Shown piece after piece: positions 23,592-34,052 of a stretch of DNA of 64,000 nt (its first letter is position 1; every line of letters starts with the position of its first letter). The DNA lies in contig NZ_CP030074.1 of NCBI RefSeq assembly GCF_003261055.1, forward strand, positions 558,001 through 622,000, written 5' to 3'. Position numbers and translations under genes: made by a program. This DNA comes from Streptomyces cadmiisoli (GTDB lineage Bacteria; Actinomycetota; Actinomycetes; Streptomycetales; Streptomycetaceae). The notes below the pieces were generated by a model. It was given only the letters and a program-made list of their open reading frames with translations, was not told the DNA's origin and made no database searches.

Positions 23592-26500
23592 CTACGTCAG
23601 CCCGAACGCCCGGACGACGGTCTGCTGCACCGCGTTGCCTCGGTCGTCACGGGCGGTGGCGCGCACCGTGACGTACTTGGCCTGCTTCGGCGCGTCCAGC
23701 GTGGTGCGCCAACCGTCCGAGGTGCGGGACAGCGGGGCCTTGCGCCAGGTGGCGCCGTCGTCGTAGGAGACCTCCAGAGCGACGGTACGGATGGCCGAGG
23801 TGGGCGGCAGCTCCGCGCCCGATCCGGTCGGCGTCAGGTGCGTCGGCGTCACGGTCAGCTTCGTGTTGCGCTTCGCCTTGCCGGCGGCGTCCGTGTCGAC
23901 CGCGTAGTCGAGCTGGATCAGCGGGACCGGGGACGTCGTGTCCGGACCGCCGGCCGCCGAGCTGAACTCCCAGGACGTCATGGTCCGCGTGGAGTACGGG
24001 TGCTCCCAGCTGCCGCGCTCCGTCTCGACGACGTACCGGTAGGGCAGCCGCTGGGACTTGAGCCCGTCCGCGTACACGAACGTCGAGCCCTCTGACTGGG
24101 TCAGCAGCCTGTCGCCCTGGTAGAGCCGGGCGGCGTGCGTCGCGCCCGGGGACGCCGTGTAGCCCTCGTGGGCACGGCCGGAGTCGCCCCAGGCCGGCAC
24201 GTTCATCATGAGGTAGTCACCGCCGCGGCTCACACTGTCGGCCGAGGACAACCGCGGACGGGTGACCGGGGCGAACCACCGCTCACGCGTCTCGCTGCCC
24301 GGACGCAGGGCCTCGGGAGCGCCGACGGAGCGCAGCTCCCCGACGACCACCGCGCTCTGGCGCCATACGACGCCGGGGTCGGCGGTCACCCAGTCGGTAC
24401 GGGTGCCGCGTGCCGGACGGGGCAGGTGGTAGCCCGCCGTGATCCCGAATTCACCGGGCCTGGCGTCATAGCGGAACTCCGTCGCGTCGGCGTCCCGGTA
24501 GTGCTCGAACGAGACGTCCACCGTGGCGAGGTCCTGGGACCTCGGCCGGTACGTCAGGTTGTCCGGGAGCGCCTTCTCCCACGAACCGACGAGGTCGTAG
24601 AGGTAGTCGGTCTCGGCGTCGTACGAGATCTTCAGCGGCACCGGGCCGCGTTCGGCCAGACGTATCAGTCGCAGGCCTTCGTCGTAGCCGACGGTGACCA
24701 CGGTCAGGGGCGGCGTGGCCTCCGTTCGCGGGTCCAGTCGCTGGGGGCCGGGGTCGGCCACGATCAGGGCCTTGGCCCCGGCCGCCGCGGCGGCGGCGCT
24801 CTGTTCGGTCAGCGTGACGACGGGGTCGCGCTGGACGAGGGCGACTTTGCCTCGCACCGGGAGTCCGGCGTAGTCGTCCGGCCCGCCCTTGCCCGCGTAG
24901 ACGGCGTCCAGGTGGCTGGTGCCCTCGGGCAGGGCGCGCTCACCGCGCCGCACGAGGACGGTCTCGACGGTGTCCCGGCCCGTGGCCAGTGTGAGAGTCG
25001 GCTCCTCGTTCCGCCAGCGCACCCGCAGGTCGAGAGTCCCCTTCGTCACCTTCCGGGGAGTCGGTGTGGCGAAGAAGCTGTCGTAGACGGGCAGGAGGTT
25101 GAAGGAGACCTGAGTGGTGTCCGTCTCCGTCAGCGAGCGGGTGAAGTCGACCCGCGCGTAGGTGGTGACGGCCTTCTTCGGAGTGGCCGCGGTGACCTGC
25201 CGGGTCTTGGACGCGTCCAGCGTGATCGGCATGTCGTCGTCGACCCGGACCTCCGGCAGGGTGACGAGGGCGCGGCCGAGGGAGTTCGGGCCCTGGACGC
25301 CCTGCACGTCGACCAGTGCGGAGAAGGACCACAGGCCTGGTTCCAGGCGCAGTCGGGCCGATGAGCCCATGGCCACGTCGCGTACGTCCTGGCCGGTACC
25401 GCCCGCACGTTGGGCGAACAGCCGGACAGCACCGGTCGCGGGCTTGCCGGAGCGGTCCTTGACCTTCAGATCGACGACGGCCTTCTCGCTCTCGGTGCCG
25501 AGACCCACCGAAGTCGTCGCTCGGACAACGCCCTTGTCGACGGCCTCGATCCGGGCGGAGTAGGCGTGGTCCTGGGCCGCCTTGTCCAGGTGGGACGAGA
25601 CGACGACCGTGCTGGTGCCGCGGGCGGGGACCGTCACCTCGGGAGAGGACAGCGTGAACAGGCCGGAGGGGGCGGTGGCCGCGTCCAACTCGAGGTCCAG
25701 GGTGACGGGCGTGGACCCGGTGTTGGTGTAGGTGACCTCGCGGTCGACGGTCTCTCCGGGCGCCGCGGGCACCTCGTGCAGGCCGACGGAGACGACACCG
25801 GTGCCGTAGAGGGTGGCACGGGTCGCGGCCACGGCGTCCACCCGCCCGTTGCCGCCGTCGAAGGGGATGTGGTCCGGAGTCGGCTTGGCCGTGCTGACCA
25901 GCGCGTCCTTGAGCTGGGCCCCGGTCCAGTCGGGATGTTCGGCCGCCAGCAGGGCCGCCACACCCGCCACGTGCGGGGTGGCCATCGAGGTGCCGCTCAT
26001 CGTCGTGTAGAAGCCCTCGCCGGGTGCCAGCTGCGAGCGGGCCGCGAGCACATCGACGCCAGGGGCGGTGATCTCCGGTTTGACCGCGAAGTCACCGACG
26101 CGGGGGCCGCGCGAGGAGAAGCCGGCGAGCGCGTCGGCGGAGTCGACGGCGCCGACGGTCAGCGCCGCGTCCGCCGCGCCCGGGGCGCCGACGGTGAAGT
26201 TCCGGAAGCTGTTGCCCGCGGCGATCGTGAACAGTGCGCCGGTCTCGGCGCTGAGGGTGTTGACGGCGGTGCTCAGCGGGTCGGTGCCGTCGGTCGGGCC
26301 GCCGCCCAGACTCATGCTGACGACCTTCGCCTTCTGGTCGCGCGCCGCCCACTCCATGGCGGCGAGGACCCAGGAGTCCTGGCCGGACCCGCTGTTGTCC
26401 AGCGCCTTGCCGATGTGCAGCCGCGCCCCGGGAGCGACACCCTTCTCCTTGCCGTCCGAGGCGGACCCTGTTCCGGCGATGGTGGAGGCGACATGGGTTC

Positions 26501-27344
26501 CGTGCCCGTCGGCGTCGTCGACCGTCTCGTCCGGGACGAAACTCCGCGTGGCGGCGATCTGCCCCGCGAGATCGGGATGCGTCCTGTCGACGCCGGTGTC
26601 CAGCACCGCGACATCGACGCCCGCAGCCGTGTTGCCGCCGCGCCACACCTCGGGCGCGCCGACCTGCCCGACCGTGTCGGACAACGCGGCCTTCACCTTG
26701 CCGTCCAGCCATACGCGTTCGATGCCGCCCGCGAGAATGGAGGCGTCCGGCCCGCCGCGTCCCGTAGTGGCGGCGTCCCTTCCGCCGGTCAGGGAGGTCC
26801 AGAAGGCCGCGGCCTCCGCACGCGGGCGCTCCACGGCGGAACCGCGGATGCTCGTCAGGGTGCGCACCTTCTCCGCGCCCTGCGGCACGACCGCCTTGCG
26901 CGCGCCGGCGGCGTCGGCGTACCGGACGATCAGCGGCAGCCGGTCACTGCGGGCGTCGTCGTAGCCGTAGTCGAGCAGCCGTGTGATGTTGAACAGCTGC
27001 CTGTCCAGGGTGCCTTCCGCGACGTACGGCAGGACCTCGCTCGGAAACACATAGGTCTCACCGTCGACGACGCTGATGTCCGCCGACACCGGCTCGCCCT
27101 GACTGCCCCTCACGTCGATGAGGGGGGAGGTGCCGGAGCCGGTCACGGTCACCTTGTCGCTGTTGATCAGGGTGATGGTGCGGGGGGCGCCGGTGGAACC
27201 GGATGCGGTGTCGGCGAGGACCGGAGTATCGGCGGTGGGTGTATTCGGCGCGCCGATCGCCGACGTACTGCCGAGTGATGCCAGAAGGGCCACGGCTATG
27301 CCGATGACAGGCACTCTTCGGCCCGGTGCTGGTGATGGAGGCAT
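23592..27344 (-). CDS. secreted subtilisin-like S8 serine peptidase
   Basis: An extracellular endopeptidase of 1,250 residues if started at 27344. That ATG follows AGGGA at good spacing and gives a proper signal peptide (basic PPSPAPGRR, hydrophobic VIGIAVALLASLG, cleavage near AIGA). An upstream in-frame ATG at 27422 would bury the signal peptide. The catalytic triad is complete: Asp249 (LDTGVD), His281 (GHGTHVAS) and Ser453 (GTSMATPHVAG). An N-terminal propeptide precedes the catalytic domain. A PA-like insert lies near residue 830 (RGKVALVQRD, AGAKALIVAD). The remaining C-terminal half is beta-sandwich-like and ends with a region typical of large actinobacterial S8 proteases. Probably a nutritional protease. 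It converges with the giant gene and is separated from it by the 23514 hairpin. Confidence 0.93.
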   Translation of the reverse strand: MPPSPAPGRRVPVIGIAVALLASLGSTSAIGAPNTPTADTPVLADTASGSTGAPRTITLINSDKVTVTGSGTSPLIDVRGSQGEPVSADISVVDGETYVFPSEVLPYVAEGTLDRQLFNITRLLDYGYDDARSDRLPLIVRYADAAGARKAVVPQGAEKVRTLTSIRGSAVERPRAEAAAFWTSLTGGRDAATTGRGGPDASILAGGIERVWLDGKVKAALSDTVGQVGAPEVWRGGNTAAGVDVAVLDTGVDRTHPDLAGQIAATRSFVPDETVDDADGHGTHVASTIAGTGSASDGKEKGVAPGARLHIGKALDNSGSGQDSWVLAAMEWAARDQKAKVVSMSLGGGPTDGTDPLSTAVNTLSAETGALFTIAAGNSFRNFTVGAPGAADAALTVGAVDSADALAGFSSRGPRVGDFAVKPEITAPGVDVLAARSQLAPGEGFYTTMSGTSMATPHVAGVAALLAAEHPDWTGAQLKDALVSTAKPTPDHIPFDGGNGRVDAVAATRATLYGTGVVSVGLHEVPAAPGETVDREVTYTNTGSTPVTLDLELDAATAPSGLFTLSSPEVTVPARGTSTVVVSSHLDKAAQDHAYSARIEAVDKGVVRATTSVGLGTESEKAVVDLKVKDRSGKPATGAVRLFAQRAGGTGQDVRDVAMGSSARLRLEPGLWSFSALVDVQGVQGPNSLGRALVTLPEVRVDDDMPITLDASKTRQVTAATPKKAVTTYARVDFTRSLTETDTTQVSFNLLPVYDSFFATPTPRKVTKGTLDLRVRWRNEEPTLTLATGRDTVETVLVRRGERALPEGTSHLDAVYAGKGGPDDYAGLPVRGKVALVQRDPVVTLTEQSAAAAAAGAKALIVADPGPQRLDPRTEATPPLTVVTVGYDEGLRLIRLAERGPVPLKISYDAETDYLYDLVGSWEKALPDNLTYRPRSQDLATVDVSFEHYRDADATEFRYDARPGEFGITAGYHLPRPARGTRTDWVTADPGVVWRQSAVVVGELRSVGAPEALRPGSETRERWFAPVTRPRLSSADSVSRGGDYLMMNVPAWGDSGRAHEGYTASPGATHAARLYQGDRLLTQSEGSTFVYADGLKSQRLPYRYVVETERGSWEHPYSTRTMTSWEFSSAAGGPDTTSPVPLIQLDYAVDTDAAGKAKRNTKLTVTPTHLTPTGSGAELPPTSAIRTVALEVSYDDGATWRKAPLSRTSDGWRTTLDAPKQAKYVTVRATARDDRGNAVQQTVVRAFGLT

Positions 27345-28564
27345 GGGGCATTCCCTAACTGAACTGAGGGTGCGGTGAATCAAGAACTCGGGTGAATGAT
27401 GCGTAACCGAGGCGTAGTTCACCTAGAGAATAGGGTGGCGATTCCGAGCCATGGCGCGATGTCGCCACGTGATCCAGGCCATTCAATGGCGCTGTTGACG
27501 CAGGACCGAATGTCGTATGCAACGAGATGCGCATGGCAACGCAATAGTTCGTCGCGGCGTGGGATTCGACGGTGGGTTCGGGGTGCGCTGACCTGCGTCT
27601 GCCGCCTGATTCTGATCAAAAGGGCAGCGATTTCTGCCCCATAGTGCCCGCTCTGATCGAGGGTGATTCCATGACGCGGCACCCGGCGTTACGTTATGTC
27701 TGACCCGGGCGTCCCCTCGTCAACTGTAGGCAACCTTCCACGCGAACCCACTCCGGTGGTGTTCGACCGTGCTTACGGAATGCTGTCCGGCGCCCGGACA
27801 GCCGAAGGCGCCCGGGTCGCATGCCGGATGGATGACAGGAAACGAGCACCGGTCGTGGGTGAATTCGTGGCCAGGTCCACGTGCTTGTGGAATTGCGGAA
27901 TGCACGGAATGCAGGGGCATCGTTCGAGCGGTCAGGACAACTGAGTCCGACTCCATGGCGGAAGCAACAGAGCCGTCGTTTTCCCTGCGCGGACCCATCG
28001 CGGCGATCGCCGCCGCATAGTGCGAAGCCGATGGCGCGGCGCTGTACCACCCGCGCTCAGGACCGGACGTCCCCGACCGACAGCCTGGAGGCTGGGTGTC
28101 GGAAAGTGCACGGGGACGGTGAGCAGTTGCCTCCTGTCGACCGGACTTGCGGCTGAGTCGGGACGCGCGCCGCCCGGAGAGGTATGGCTGCCAAGAGCGG
28201 AGCGGCCCCAGGCAGAGACGCATCGCACTGCACCTCACAACGCAGCCCGAGGGAGTCCACTTCCATGCGGAGACTCCCGTACCACACCGCCCTGACAACC
28301 CGCCGCCGTTCGATGCCCGCGCACTGTCGAGGCGGGTACGGTGAGCGGCCGGCGGACCGCTGAGGCCACAGTTCGCCGGCAGAGCGCACCGGGCGGGTGG
28401 ATCCATCGGCGGCACACCCGTGCCCGACGGCGGCGTGCCCGGCATCAACGTGCACACGGTCCGTGAGTTCACGTCCTCGCGGTATCCGTCGTCCCTTCGC
28501 CGCGAACTGCCCCCTGCCGGCTCGCCCGCCCAGGAGGCCGGTGACGAAACAGGAAGGAGCGGAG
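27345..28564. other. long intergenic region
   Basis: About 1.2 kb between the divergent protease gene and the DUF6493-like gene. It must hold promoters for both. Open frames in it lack consistent coding character or ribosome binding sites. I see no recognisable RNA, repeat or transposase remnant. Confidence 0.5.
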
Positions 28565-31360
28565 ATGACCGAGGACACGGACGCGCACCCGTACGCCACC
28601 ATCATCAAAACCATGAAGGCAGGCGAGTTCGCCGTCATACCCGGCCTGCTCCGGGAGCTGGAACTCACCGCCGCCCAGCGCGAGGAACTGCTCGAAAGAC
28701 TGGAGTCGGTGTACCGGCCGTGGCCCTACTTCGGGGACTGGGCGATCCGTGTCCGCTGCGCCATCGCGCTCGTGGAGATCGCCTGTCGGTGTGACGTCGA
28801 CGGAGTCGTCCGCGCCCTGGACCACGAATGGTGGCCCAACAACGAGAAGGGGTTCGGGGACGCTCTCGTCGACCTGCTCGACGGATGGCCGCCCGAGGAC
28901 CTGATCGCGCTGGCTCATGCCCTCAAACCGCTCTGGAGTCATCTCCTACCGGTCAGCGCTCTCGTCCGTGCGGCCGGAAAGCCGTTCGAGATCGACGACG
29001 AAGGTGCTGTCGACTGGTTCGAGTACCTGGCCGTTCAGGACACCCCAGAGGCCTCCGCCGACGCGTTGACCGCCTCTCCGCTTGCCGCCGCCGCGCTGTC
29101 GCGTCTGCCGGACGCGGAGGGACTGGGCCGCAGCCTCGCGCGGGACGCCGACAGGGGTGGTGCTGCGGCCGCGACCCTGGCCGTACTGGCCCGAGACGGC
29201 CACATCGACCGGAGTCGCCTCCTGCGATCCGCGCTGCAAGGACCCTTGGGGGCCGAGCCTCGCACAGTCACGCCCGGGTATCTTGCGCTGCTCACCGCGC
29301 TGGAACCGACCATCGAGGAGCAGACCGCGGCGGCGGACACGCTGGTGACCCTCGTCGTCTCCGCGATCAGTACCGCCGCGGTGAAGGACGCGCTCGGCAG
29401 GGTACGCAAGCTCGCCGACCTGGGTCGAATGACGGACAAGCAGGTGGATGAGTGCCTCCAGGGCCTCCTGGCCCGCCCTGAGAAGACACTGGCCGCGCCG
29501 GCGCTGCCCTTCCTGTGGAGTGAGGCGCGCCGTTCCCCGGCACGCATCGGTGAGCTGGCACCGCTGCTGGGCGAAGCCTTCTCCCATCCTTCGCGGGGTG
29601 TCCAGGAGAAGGCCGTCAAGCTGGCTGGGAAACTCGCGGACAGGCTGGACGAGGACACGCTGAAGGATCTCTCCACCGCCGCGGCACAGCTTCCCGCCGA
29701 CCTGCGGCGTCAGGCCGATGGCCTTCTCGACAGCCCCGTCACCGCACCGCGGCCAGACGCCCCGCGGACGGATCCGTTGCCCCAGCCCGCCGCGGTTCCC
29801 GCCTTCCCTCCACCCATGGGAAGCGCGGAGGAAGTCGCCGCGGAACTCGGTGCCGTGCTGGCCGACCCCGTAGCGCAACCCGTCGCCGTCGAACGGGTCC
29901 TGGACGGACTGGTACGCCTGGCGCACCGGGACCGGCAAGCACTCGCCCAGGCCGTGGAACCCGTCCTGCGATCCAACGAGCGCCGGCCGCATTCGCCGGG
30001 CCGTCTGACCCGGATCTTGCTGGTGGCCAGGGCAGTGACCGGCCGCCGTCCCGAGGACGATGCCTCACCGTATCCGTATTTCAGGTGCCGCGACTGCGGG
30101 CATGAGGCGTTCGAAGGCGTACTGGACGCACGCGTGGACGAGGTGGTGCGCCGGATCCTCGACGGCACCTCCCCGCCGTTCCTGCTCGCCACCCCCACTT
30201 GTGCCTCGGGTTCGCTGGATCCACATGTCCTGCTGGAACGGCTCACCGAATACCGGCGGACGCGTGTGCGGCCCGGGGAGGCGGACTTCGACCAGGCGTT
30301 GTTCCGCGTCAGGCCCGATCCGAGTTTCCCGCCGGCCGCGGCGGAGGAACTCGGCTCAACGGAAGGGCGCCGTCTGGCGCGTTGGCTGTCGGCCGGAGGC
30401 TTTCCCGCCCGCGTCTGCGAGCCGACCGTCGTGCTGCCGCTCGAGCGTCCGGACGACCCCGATTCCGTTGCCAGGCACCCGAAGCGCTGGAACCTGGCCG
30501 CGATCGGAGAGGCCACCGATGAACGGCAGGACGCACACCCCGGCACACGCGGCCACCGGAACCCCCCGTCGTGGTCGCGTCATCTGAAGGGCGAGTACGA
30601 AGCCCACGACGATGTGCCGGCCTGCATCCGACTCGCCGTTGCCGTCGACTCGGCCCGGCTGGTCGATTTCTCCGCCCCGTTTCGTGCTGTGGGCGCCCCG
30701 CGCGAGGCGAACCAGGACCTCTGCTCCTGGGAAGGGACGCAGTTCGAACCCTGGCGCCGGATGTTCCCGCTGTGGCTGACTGTCGTGCCCGGCCACCGAG
30801 AACTGGTGGTCGCCCGTAATCTGAGGGCGGTGGCCGCAGGCGCGGAAAGCGGCTCACGGTGTGCCGCGGTCCACCTGCCCGCCGTGGCCGAGGCCGAAGG
30901 AGAAGCCGGACCGGCCGTGCACCTGGCACTCGCCCACGGGACGGGGGCCGCCTCGGTGATGGAGCGGGTCGCCACCGCTGACGCCCTGCTCGCCCTCGCC
31001 GGCCGCGGCGAACTGCACGTCGGCCGACTGGCCCGGGACATCGCGGTGCTGATCGGTATCGACGGCCTCAAGCTCAAGCGGGTGACGGAAACGCTGCGTC
31101 ACGTCGTGCAGGCGGGCGCCTCGACGACGGTGTACTCGGTGCTGGCGGAGGTGCTCCCCGACGTGCTGCCACAGCCCGGTGCCAGGCCACGGGCGGGGCT
31201 GGCGGACCTGCTGTTCCTGGCGGCCGAATGCGCCGAGGCGACACCCGGCCGGCCCCCGGTACCAGGAGTTGCCCTCCTGGCCGAGCAGCGTGGCAGCTCA
31301 CAATTCGTCAAAGCCGCAAGGTGGTTGAGGGACAGCACCTCGGAGGCACGGACGACATAG
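28565..31360 (+). CDS. DUF6493-like protein
   Basis: 931 residues from the ATG at 28565, chosen because GGAAGGAG sits just upstream and homology-like sequence starts there; the frame stays open a further 56 codons upstream but that part looks non-coding. The protein is mostly alpha-helical and repeat-like (HEAT-style helices rich in Leu/Ala). It has a CRDC pair near residue 510 that might bind metal. The segment PPFLLATPT, then LDPHVLLERL, is characteristic of actinobacterial DUF6493 proteins. In other genomes these sit beside SWIM zinc-finger, MoxR ATPase and VWA genes; none is present here, so this copy is an orphan. Molecular function unknown. The family assignment is from pattern recognition only. 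Confidence 0.65.
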   Translation: MTEDTDAHPYATIIKTMKAGEFAVIPGLLRELELTAAQREELLERLESVYRPWPYFGDWAIRVRCAIALVEIACRCDVDGVVRALDHEWWPNNEKGFGDALVDLLDGWPPEDLIALAHALKPLWSHLLPVSALVRAAGKPFEIDDEGAVDWFEYLAVQDTPEASADALTASPLAAAALSRLPDAEGLGRSLARDADRGGAAAATLAVLARDGHIDRSRLLRSALQGPLGAEPRTVTPGYLALLTALEPTIEEQTAAADTLVTLVVSAISTAAVKDALGRVRKLADLGRMTDKQVDECLQGLLARPEKTLAAPALPFLWSEARRSPARIGELAPLLGEAFSHPSRGVQEKAVKLAGKLADRLDEDTLKDLSTAAAQLPADLRRQADGLLDSPVTAPRPDAPRTDPLPQPAAVPAFPPPMGSAEEVAAELGAVLADPVAQPVAVERVLDGLVRLAHRDRQALAQAVEPVLRSNERRPHSPGRLTRILLVARAVTGRRPEDDASPYPYFRCRDCGHEAFEGVLDARVDEVVRRILDGTSPPFLLATPTCASGSLDPHVLLERLTEYRRTRVRPGEADFDQALFRVRPDPSFPPAAAEELGSTEGRRLARWLSAGGFPARVCEPTVVLPLERPDDPDSVARHPKRWNLAAIGEATDERQDAHPGTRGHRNPPSWSRHLKGEYEAHDDVPACIRLAVAVDSARLVDFSAPFRAVGAPREANQDLCSWEGTQFEPWRRMFPLWLTVVPGHRELVVARNLRAVAAGAESGSRCAAVHLPAVAEAEGEAGPAVHLALAHGTGAASVMERVATADALLALAGRGELHVGRLARDIAVLIGIDGLKLKRVTETLRHVVQAGASTTVYSVLAEVLPDVLPQPGARPRAGLADLLFLAAECAEATPGRPPVPGVALLAEQRGSSQFVKAARWLRDSTSEARTT

Positions 31361-31419
31361 GACACCTCACCGGGGAGCCTTGGAGCAGCTTGCAGCAGGA
31401 GCGTGCGGGGCCATGTCCC

Positions 31420-33840
31420 TCACGCCATGGTGCCCTGCTCAGCCCAGATGATCTTGCCGGACTCCGTGTAGCGGGTGCCCCACCGTTCGGAGCAGCGTGC
31501 TACGAGGAGCAGGCCTCGGCCGCCTTCGTCGGTGGTGCGGGCGTGCGACAGCCGCGGAGACGTACTGCTGCCGTCCGACACCTCACAGGTCAGAACATGA
31601 CTGCGGATCAGACGCAGTGTGATGGGTGGTGCGGCGTGCCGAATCGCGTTGGTGACGAGTTCGCTGACGATCAACTCGGTGGTGAACGCCAGCTCGTCCA
31701 TGTCCCATGACGTGAGCTGCCAGGTGGCGAGGGACCGGGCTTCGGCGACCGTGGCCGGATCGCTCGGAAGGTCCCACGACACGACATGTTCGGGCCCCAG
31801 CGCGTGGGTGCGGGCGACCAGAACGGCGACGTCGTCGCGGGCCTGGTCCGGGACGAGTGCCTCGATCACACCGGAGCAGGTCTCCTGCACGGAACCGGGT
31901 ACGCCGGAGAGCAGGGCGCTCAACCGCTGCGCTCCCGGATCGTCGTGGCCCTGTCCGTACTGCTGGAGGAGGCCGCGGGTGTACAGCACCAGCATCGAGT
32001 TCTCGGGCAGTTCGAAGTCCGTCCGGCTGAAAGGCGCGCCCGGGCTGCACAACGCGTCACCGACCGGGCAGTCCACCGTTCTGACAACGCCGTTCGGATG
32101 CACGATCACCGGCCAGGGATGACCGGCGCTGGATGCCGAGCAGCGTCGGGACACCGGATCGTAGATGAGGTACAGGCACGTGCCGCCATCCACGGGATCA
32201 CGGGGCTGCTCGTGCCCCGACGGGGGCCGCTCGCCGCACTCGTCGATGCCACCGACCGTGCCCGACCGGCGTACCACGTCATCGAGCCGAGCGAGGAGTT
32301 CATCCGGCTCCAGGTCCAGGTCCGACAGTGTGTGCACCGCGGCGGAAAGCCTCCCTGCCGCTGCCGCGGCCTGAATGCCGCGACTGGGCAGCGTGCCCGC
32401 CACCAGGGCCACACGGGCCCCGGAGAGCGGTATGGCGTCGACCCAGTCACCTCCCGTTCCCGCATGCACGGACATGTGAGCCACATCCAGTGCCTGCTGT
32501 GTGGGAAGTCCACTGGGACGCAGGATGTGCTGGAGTGCGATCAACGTGTTGTGCTCACGCAGGTGCCGACGGGCGTTGTCGAGGCAGGCGGCGGTGCGTC
32601 GCCCCAGTTGCGCGGCCGCGTTCAGATCGTCGGCGTCGAACGGCCTTCGGTCTCCCCAGCGGCAGAACGTGGCCAGGCCGAGAACCCGATCCTGGGCGAC
32701 CAGCGGCACGATCGCCAGCGAGTGGACGTCCTCGCCCGGCGCCGCGGACATCGACAGATCTCGGAAGGCCCGATGTCCCTCTCGGTCCGAGGGATCGAGC
32801 AGGCGGGGTTCGAGGGCGTAGAGGACTTCGACAGCCGACTCGGCAGGCGTGCGGTCGGCGCGCTTTCGGGTTCCGTCACCTCGTGAGCCGGAAGCGGCCC
32901 TTCGCAGCGCGGCATCCGGTCCGACCGGCCCGGGGGCGAGTTCTTCGCCTGAGAGCACGGGCTGCAGGAGATCCACCGTGATGCTGTCGGCCAGCGCGGG
33001 CACGGACACCTCTGCCAGAGCCTCGGCCGTGTCCAGCACGTCGAGTGTGGAACCGATCCGATTGCTCGCATCGGCGAGCACGGTCAGCCGTTCCTGCGCC
33101 AGGTGGCGGTCGGTGACGTCGACGGTGGCGTCCGCGAGGCCGAGGATCCGGCCGTGATCGTCCTCCAGCCGGAAGACCGACGTCGAATAGACATGGTCAT
33201 GGTGGGGATCGCCCGGCGGGCGCAGCGTCTTCTCCGTTCCGATGATCGGCTGGCCCGTGGCCAGCACCTGTTTCATCACCCGCTCCACCTTTTCGGCGGG
33301 AAAGCCCGGCCACACCTCGGAGGGCCGGCGGCCGGCGGCTTCACTGACGGAGGTGCCCTGCATGCCTTCGGCTGCCGCATTGAACCGGATCAGGCGCATC
33401 TGGGGATCGAGGAGGTACAGGCCGGTGGGGGAGAGGGTGAACAGCGTCTCGAGAAGCGCGCGCTCGATGTCCGCCGCCCGGGCGAGTTCCGCGGGCTCGA
33501 GAGGAGTGATCAGCACCTCCCAGTTCGTGAGTGCGTCCCCCGGGCTCTCGGGGCGCACCAGAAGCCAGCACTTGATCGAGGCGCCGTCACTGCGCTTCAG
33601 CACGGTGGCGAATTCGTCGTCGGCCCGGGTCTCGACCTCGGCGGACGCCGTCCCCGCCATCAAGTCTGCCGCTGAACGCCCCACCACCGACTCCGCCGCA
33701 TGGCCGAGCAGCTTCTCTGCCGCCGGGCTCCACCTGGCGATCACGCCCTGGTGGTCGAGCGAGAACCGAACTCCCTCACCCGCCAAAGGCCCGTCGGCGG
33801 AAGCGCTGCGATCAGTGACGTGAGGTGCACCCATAGTCAT
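31420..33840 (-). CDS. PAS-PAS-GAF-SpoIIE-like-ATPase regulator
   Basis: An 806-residue cytoplasmic signalling protein. It has a PAS domain (about 22-115), a second PAS (about 130-245, LSPTGLYLLDPQMRLIRFN), a GAF (about 255-425), a SpoIIE-like PP2C domain (about 435-678) and a C-terminal GHKL ATPase (about 690-803: ELIVSELVTNAIRHA, DEGGRGLLLV). Such proteins usually act as anti-sigma-factor kinase plus phosphatase pairs in Streptomyces. The ATPase motifs look intact. In the phosphatase, GDWVD (Asp465, Asp468) and DDVAVLV (Asp669, Asp670) remain. The usual GDVxGHG is AGTLPSRG (Thr483 in place of the metal Asp), and the usual TDG is TRG (Arg622). Phosphatase activity is therefore probably lost. 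The start ATG has only a weak upstream purine stretch; an ATG two codons later is equally possible. Confidence 0.9.
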   Translation of the reverse strand: MTMGAPHVTDRSASADGPLAGEGVRFSLDHQGVIARWSPAAEKLLGHAAESVVGRSAADLMAGTASAEVETRADDEFATVLKRSDGASIKCWLLVRPESPGDALTNWEVLITPLEPAELARAADIERALLETLFTLSPTGLYLLDPQMRLIRFNAAAEGMQGTSVSEAAGRRPSEVWPGFPAEKVERVMKQVLATGQPIIGTEKTLRPPGDPHHDHVYSTSVFRLEDDHGRILGLADATVDVTDRHLAQERLTVLADASNRIGSTLDVLDTAEALAEVSVPALADSITVDLLQPVLSGEELAPGPVGPDAALRRAASGSRGDGTRKRADRTPAESAVEVLYALEPRLLDPSDREGHRAFRDLSMSAAPGEDVHSLAIVPLVAQDRVLGLATFCRWGDRRPFDADDLNAAAQLGRRTAACLDNARRHLREHNTLIALQHILRPSGLPTQQALDVAHMSVHAGTGGDWVDAIPLSGARVALVAGTLPSRGIQAAAAAGRLSAAVHTLSDLDLEPDELLARLDDVVRRSGTVGGIDECGERPPSGHEQPRDPVDGGTCLYLIYDPVSRRCSASSAGHPWPVIVHPNGVVRTVDCPVGDALCSPGAPFSRTDFELPENSMLVLYTRGLLQQYGQGHDDPGAQRLSALLSGVPGSVQETCSGVIEALVPDQARDDVAVLVARTHALGPEHVVSWDLPSDPATVAEARSLATWQLTSWDMDELAFTTELIVSELVTNAIRHAAPPITLRLIRSHVLTCEVSDGSSTSPRLSHARTTDEGGRGLLLVARCSERWGTRYTESGKIIWAEQGTMA

Positions 33841-34052
33841 CAGCTTTCACTCACCACGGATCTCATACGTGGTCAGTGTCCTCCAAAGGGGCGATGTGCG
33901 ACATCGGAGCGTGTCCCGGTCTGTGACAGCGGCAGCACCCGGTGTGGGCGGGCCCTTGACCGGCGCCGGAACCGCCGTCCCACCGACCGCGGCCAGGACC
34001 ACGACGTCTGTGGCGGACAGGTCCGCGTCACCAGGGTCGGTAGTAGTCGCGA

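Noticed and set aside
25410..27278. A 622-codon plus-strand open frame
   Set aside because: Antisense to the catalytic domain of the S8 protease with its intact triad.
27720..28472. A 250-codon minus-strand open frame in the long intergenic region
   Set aside because: No ribosome binding site, no hydrophobic core pattern and no recognisable motif; third-position bias is unlike neighbouring genes.
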